64,000 nt of DNA. Origin: Ferrovibrio terrae (GTDB taxonomy: Bacteria > Pseudomonadota > Alphaproteobacteria > Ferrovibrionales > Ferrovibrionaceae). Location of the stretch: the NCBI RefSeq assembly GCF_007197755.1, contig NZ_CP041636.1:558001-622000 (forward strand), read 5' to 3'. The position numbers and the translations under genes were made by a program. Shown here piece after piece: positions 61,034-64,000 of the stretch. Under the pieces are notes generated by a model. It was not told the DNA's origin. It worked only from the letters and a program-made list of their open reading frames with translations, and searched no databases. Each line of letters opens with the position of its first letter. The first letter of the stretch is position 1.

Positions 61034-61530
61034 TGCTCTCATGGCATGCCGTCTATACACAGCCTGGCAAGGAAATCCTCGCCGCCCAGCAACTGCGCAA
61101 CCAAGGCTTTGAAGTCTATCTTCCGCAGTATCAGAAACTGCGGCGCCATGCCGGACGCACAGATATCGTCGCCACCGCGCTGTTTCCGCGCTACCTCTTT
61201 GTCGGCGTGGCCATGGAGCGACAGCGCTGGCGTTCGGTGAATGGCACCCGCGGCGTGGTAGGGCTGGTGATGTTCGGCGAGCACCCAATACCGGTGCCGC
61301 ATCCCGTTATTGAGGAAATCCGCAGCCGGGAAGACGAAACCGGCTATATCCGCCTGAATGGCCCGACTTTCGAGCGCGGCCAGGCCTTGCGGATCGTGGA
61401 GGGGCCAATGTCCGACACGCAGGCAATTTTCGAGGAGCAAGTGGATGGGAACCGTGCCATCCTACTGGTGTCCCTGCTGGGCCGCATGGTCCGCACCAGA
61501 ATGCCGCTGCGACAGGTTGAAGCGGCCTGA
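61030..61530 (+). CDS. NusG-family antitermination paralog (RfaH/LoaP-like)
   Basis: 166-aa specialised NusG paralog. The N-terminal NGN domain starts SWHAVYTQPGKEILAAQQL (4-22) and holds FPRYLFVGV; a C-terminal KOW-like domain begins near 115. Housekeeping NusG would lie with secE and rplK, which are absent. Such paralogs ride RNA polymerase through long operons, often of surface polysaccharide, after recruitment at an operon-proximal signal. The nearby glycan genes are the natural targets. Two ATG codons in tandem open the gene. Confidence 0.9.
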   Translation: MMLSWHAVYTQPGKEILAAQQLRNQGFEVYLPQYQKLRRHAGRTDIVATALFPRYLFVGVAMERQRWRSVNGTRGVVGLVMFGEHPIPVPHPVIEEIRSREDETGYIRLNGPTFERGQALRIVEGPMSDTQAIFEEQVDGNRAILLVSLLGRMVRTRMPLRQVEAA

Positions 61531-61582
61531 GGCCGCCTCTTCCAACTAGCCAGCGCCCTGATTCAGGCTTATAAGCCGCGCC

Positions 61583-62917
61583 ATGAGCAGACCCGCCCCC
61601 GCCGCCACCCCACCCAAAGTGGGCATCGTCAGCCTTGGATGTCCCAAGGCCCTGGTCGATTCCGAGCGCATCATCACCAAGCTGCGCTCTGAGGGCTATG
61701 CGATTTCGGGCTCCTATGACGCCGCCGACGTGGTGCTGGTCAATACCTGCGGCTTTCTCGACAGCGCCAAGCAGGAATCGCTGGAAGCAATCGGCGAGGC
61801 GATGCGCGAGAACGGTCGCGTCATCGTTACCGGTTGCATGGGCGTCGAAGCTGACAAAATTCGCGGCATGTTCCCGGATGTACTGTCGGTGAGCGGGCCA
61901 CAGCAATACGAAACCGTGGTCAACGCCGTGCACGAGGCAGTGCCGCCATTGCACGATCCCTTCCTCGACCTGGTGCCGCCGCAAGGAATCAAGCTGACAC
62001 CGCGGCACTACGCGTACTTAAAGATTTCCGAAGGCTGCAACCACAGCTGCAGCTTCTGCATCATCCCGTCCATGCGCGGCAAGCTGAAAAGCCGACAGGC
62101 CAATGACGTGCTGTTCGAGGCCGAGCGGCTGGTGAAAGCCGGTGTCAAGGAATTGCTGGTGATCTCGCAGGACACCTCGGCCTATGGCGTCGATATCAAG
62201 CACGCCGAGAGCCAGTGGCGCGAGCGCAAGGTGAAGGCACGTCTGACCGAACTGGCCGATGCCATGGGTAGCCTGGGCGCCTGGATCCGCCTGCATTACG
62301 TCTATCCCTATCCGCACGTGGATGAGATCATTCCGCTGATGTCGGAGGGCAAGATTCTTCCCTATCTCGATATCCCCTTCCAGCATGCCGAGCCGCGCGT
62401 GCTGAAGTCCATGCGCCGCCCCGGCAACCAGGAAAAGGTATTGCAGCGAATCCGCAGCTGGCGCGACATCTGCCCCGACCTCGCCATCCGTTCGACCTTC
62501 ATTGTTGGCTTCCCCGGCGAGACCGATGCCGATTTCGAGTTCCTGCTGCAGTGGCTCGAGGAAGCCCAGCTCGATCGTGTCGGCTGCTTCAAATACGAAA
62601 ATGTCGAAGGCGCGCGTGCCAATGACCTGCCAGACCAGGTGCCAGACGAGGTCAAGCAGGAACGCTGGGAACGCTTCATGGCAGCTCAGCAGAAGATCAG
62701 TGCAAAGCGGCTGAAGCGCTTTGTCGGCCGAACGCTAGATATCCTCGTGGACGAGGTTAAGCGCACGACGGCAGTGGGACGTAGCTACGCCGATGCACCA
62801 GAGATCGACGGTATCGTGAAGCTGAAGAATGCCGGCGCCGTCCAGGTCGGCAGTATTGTGAAGGCGAAGATCGACAAGTCGAGCCAGTATGATCTGACGG
62901 CCACGGTCGTTGACTAA
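61583..62917 (+). CDS. rimO: Ribosomal protein S12 methylthiotransferase RimO
   Basis: 444-aa radical-SAM enzyme that methylthiolates the conserved aspartate of ribosomal protein S12. The three N-terminal cluster cysteines are in [16 protein letters not shown] and VTGCMG; the radical-SAM CxxxCxxC is in CNHSCSFC, followed by IIPSMRGK, diagnostic of RimO over MiaB. A C-terminal TRAM domain follows. It is a housekeeping gene, 52 bp after the NusG paralog and convergent with asnB. Confidence 0.96.
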   Translation: MSRPAPAATPPKVGIVSLGCPKALVDSERIITKLRSEGYAISGSYDAADVVLVNTCGFLDSAKQESLEAIGEAMRENGRVIVTGCMGVEADKIRGMFPDVLSVSGPQQYETVVNAVHEAVPPLHDPFLDLVPPQGIKLTPRHYAYLKISEGCNHSCSFCIIPSMRGKLKSRQANDVLFEAERLVKAGVKELLVISQDTSAYGVDIKHAESQWRERKVKARLTELADAMGSLGAWIRLHYVYPYPHVDEIIPLMSEGKILPYLDIPFQHAEPRVLKSMRRPGNQEKVLQRIRSWRDICPDLAIRSTFIVGFPGETDADFEFLLQWLEEAQLDRVGCFKYENVEGARANDLPDQVPDEVKQERWERFMAAQQKISAKRLKRFVGRTLDILVDEVKRTTAVGRSYADAPEIDGIVKLKNAGAVQVGSIVKAKIDKSSQYDLTATVVD

Positions 62918-62930
62918 GTCGGCCGGCGGT

Positions 62931-64000
62931 TCAGCACCACCGCCTGAGCCAAGCCTGCAGCATCAATACCGTCCATAGCCGGTAGCCCCAGTTTCCTCGC
63001 CCGGCCTTGTGCTCACGCCATGCAGCGGAAACCGGGGCAGCGGCGAAAAGACCGTGTCGCAGCGAGTCTTCCGTCAGAAGGTCGTCCGCCCAGGTCCGCA
63101 GCGGGCCCCGCAGCCAATCGCCCAGCGGAATGCCGAAGCCCATCTTCGGCCGCTCGATCAAGTTAGCCGGCACATATCGCTGAAGGATTCTGCGCAGGAC
63201 AACCTTGCCCTGCCTTCCATTCATCAGCATGGCCCCACCCAGCGACCATCCGGCCTCAACGACACGATGATCGAGTAGTGGAACGCGCGCCTCCAGCGCG
63301 ACAGCCATGCTGGCGCGATCTAGCTTGACGAGGATGTCATCGGGGAGATAGCCGCGCATGTCGAGATAGCGCATACGGGAGATATCATCCCATCGCGCAT
63401 CGAAATGGTCGTTTGTCTCCCGACTAAAACGCGAATGTGTCGGCGCCCATTGCTGCAGCCAGCGCTGATAGGCAGCCTCGAAACTAGATTCACCGTAAAA
63501 TTCCAGTGCCTTCGACATCCGGGTCCGCAGATACTGCGGGTTGTCTGAAACTCCAGCCAAGGCGACATTCGGCAGCCTGTGAAGCATTTTCCCCGCCGCA
63601 GCAGCGACAAATCCGCGAAGCGGAGCAGGAATATGCGAGAAGCGACGATATTGAGCCGCAACCTGCGGGTATCGCGTATATCCCGCGAAGACCTCGTCGC
63701 CGCCATCACCCGACAAGGCAACTGTCACGCTTTGTCGAGCCAGTCGGGAAACCAGCAAGGTCGGTATCTGGGAGGAATCAGCGAATGGTTCGTCGAAGAT
63801 CGATGCCAAATCGGGCACGGTTGCCAATGCATCGGCTGACGTGACGATCATTTCCGTATGGTCAGTGCCAAGATGCCTAGCAACTGCTTTGGCGTAGCCG
63901 GCTTCGTTATATGACTCTTCCTGAAAGCCAATCGAGAAGGTCTTCACTGGCCGGCCGGATTGTGCCTGCATCAAAGCCGTGACGATGGAAGAATCGACGC
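62931..64000 (-). CDS. asnB: Asparagine synthase (glutamine-hydrolysing), 5' end cut by window edge
   Basis: C-terminal synthetase part of a class B asparagine synthase, about 356 codons visible. At the right edge the frame reads VDSSIVTALMQAQ, the end of the ATP-pyrophosphatase loop (SGGVDSS), so the gene continues past 64000 and the glutaminase domain is outside. Other blocks: KTFSIGF, SGDGGDEVFAGYTRY, LPDDILVKLDRASMA and ARVPLLDHRVVE. Such genes are common in exopolysaccharide clusters, where they may amidate glycans. Confidence 0.93.
   Translation of the reverse strand, partial: VDSSIVTALMQAQSGRPVKTFSIGFQEESYNEAGYAKAVARHLGTDHTEMIVTSADALATVPDLASIFDEPFADSSQIPTLLVSRLARQSVTVALSGDGGDEVFAGYTRYPQVAAQYRRFSHIPAPLRGFVAAAAGKMLHRLPNVALAGVSDNPQYLRTRMSKALEFYGESSFEAAYQRWLQQWAPTHSRFSRETNDHFDARWDDISRMRYLDMRGYLPDDILVKLDRASMAVALEARVPLLDHRVVEAGWSLGGAMLMNGRQGKVVLRRILQRYVPANLIERPKMGFGIPLGDWLRGPLRTWADDLLTEDSLRHGLFAAAPVSAAWREHKAGRGNWGYRLWTVLMLQAWLRRWC

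Overview
The window is about 64 kb of GC-rich, gene-dense DNA from a bacterial chromosome, with many 4-bp ATGA overlaps and no tRNA, rRNA, CRISPR array, phage or insertion sequence that I can see. The gene set suggests a free-living alphaproteobacterium, perhaps from a Rhodospirillales-like lineage. The evidence is the wealth of TRAP, TTT and ABC importers, an NdvA-type glucan exporter, a Urt urea transporter, and a winged-helix plus NusG-paralog pair of the kind seen beside polysaccharide genes. That placement is an inference.

Left part (1-23.3 kb, nearly all on the minus strand): (i) urtABC urea transport with a lone ureD upstream. The urtA promoter region holds a canonical sigma-54 site and a separate sigma-70-like promoter abutted by three TGAGTCA/TGACTCA boxes. 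(ii) A five-gene catabolic operon (two xylose-isomerase-like proteins, an enolase-superfamily protein, a Gfo/Idh/MocA dehydrogenase and a DUF993 aldolase-like protein) next to a TctCBA transporter and a TetR regulator. Matching inverted repeats precede both the operon and tctC. (iii) A 5-oxoproline module: pxpB-pxpC-pxpA, a DUF2848 gene, a three-part TRAP importer and a YcsI-type (DUF1445) gene, headed by a LysR regulator with matching ATAAG-N5-CTTAT boxes in front of itself and of the operon.

Middle (23.4-45.3 kb): an RpiR regulator with a class III aminotransferase and a BKACE-type cleavage enzyme; a DadA-like oxidase with a divergent LysR; a TAXI-TRAP importer with a long structured leader; queC convergent with a VUT-family queuosine-precursor transporter; then gamma-glutamyltransferase, M81 metallopeptidase, a Dpp-type ABC importer, an M20 deacylase and an amidase, which look like a peptide/amide scavenging block.

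Right part (45.3-64 kb): a surface-polysaccharide region. It has a CDP-6-deoxy-C-methyl-sugar cassette (rfbF, rfbG, C-methyltransferase, rfbC-like epimerase, acetyltransferase, NAD-dependent reductase), glycosyltransferases, an NdvA-type exporter, and a winged-helix/NusG-paralog pair whose promoter suggests a leaderless GTG-initiated mRNA. hutC-hutU-hutH lies inside it, and its HutH carries Ala-Cys-Gly instead of Ala-Ser-Gly at the cofactor-forming site. rimO and the end of an asparagine synthase gene close the window.

One theme recurs. In four of the five importers that have their binding-protein gene first, a stable hairpin lies between that gene and the first permease gene, which would favour excess binding protein.
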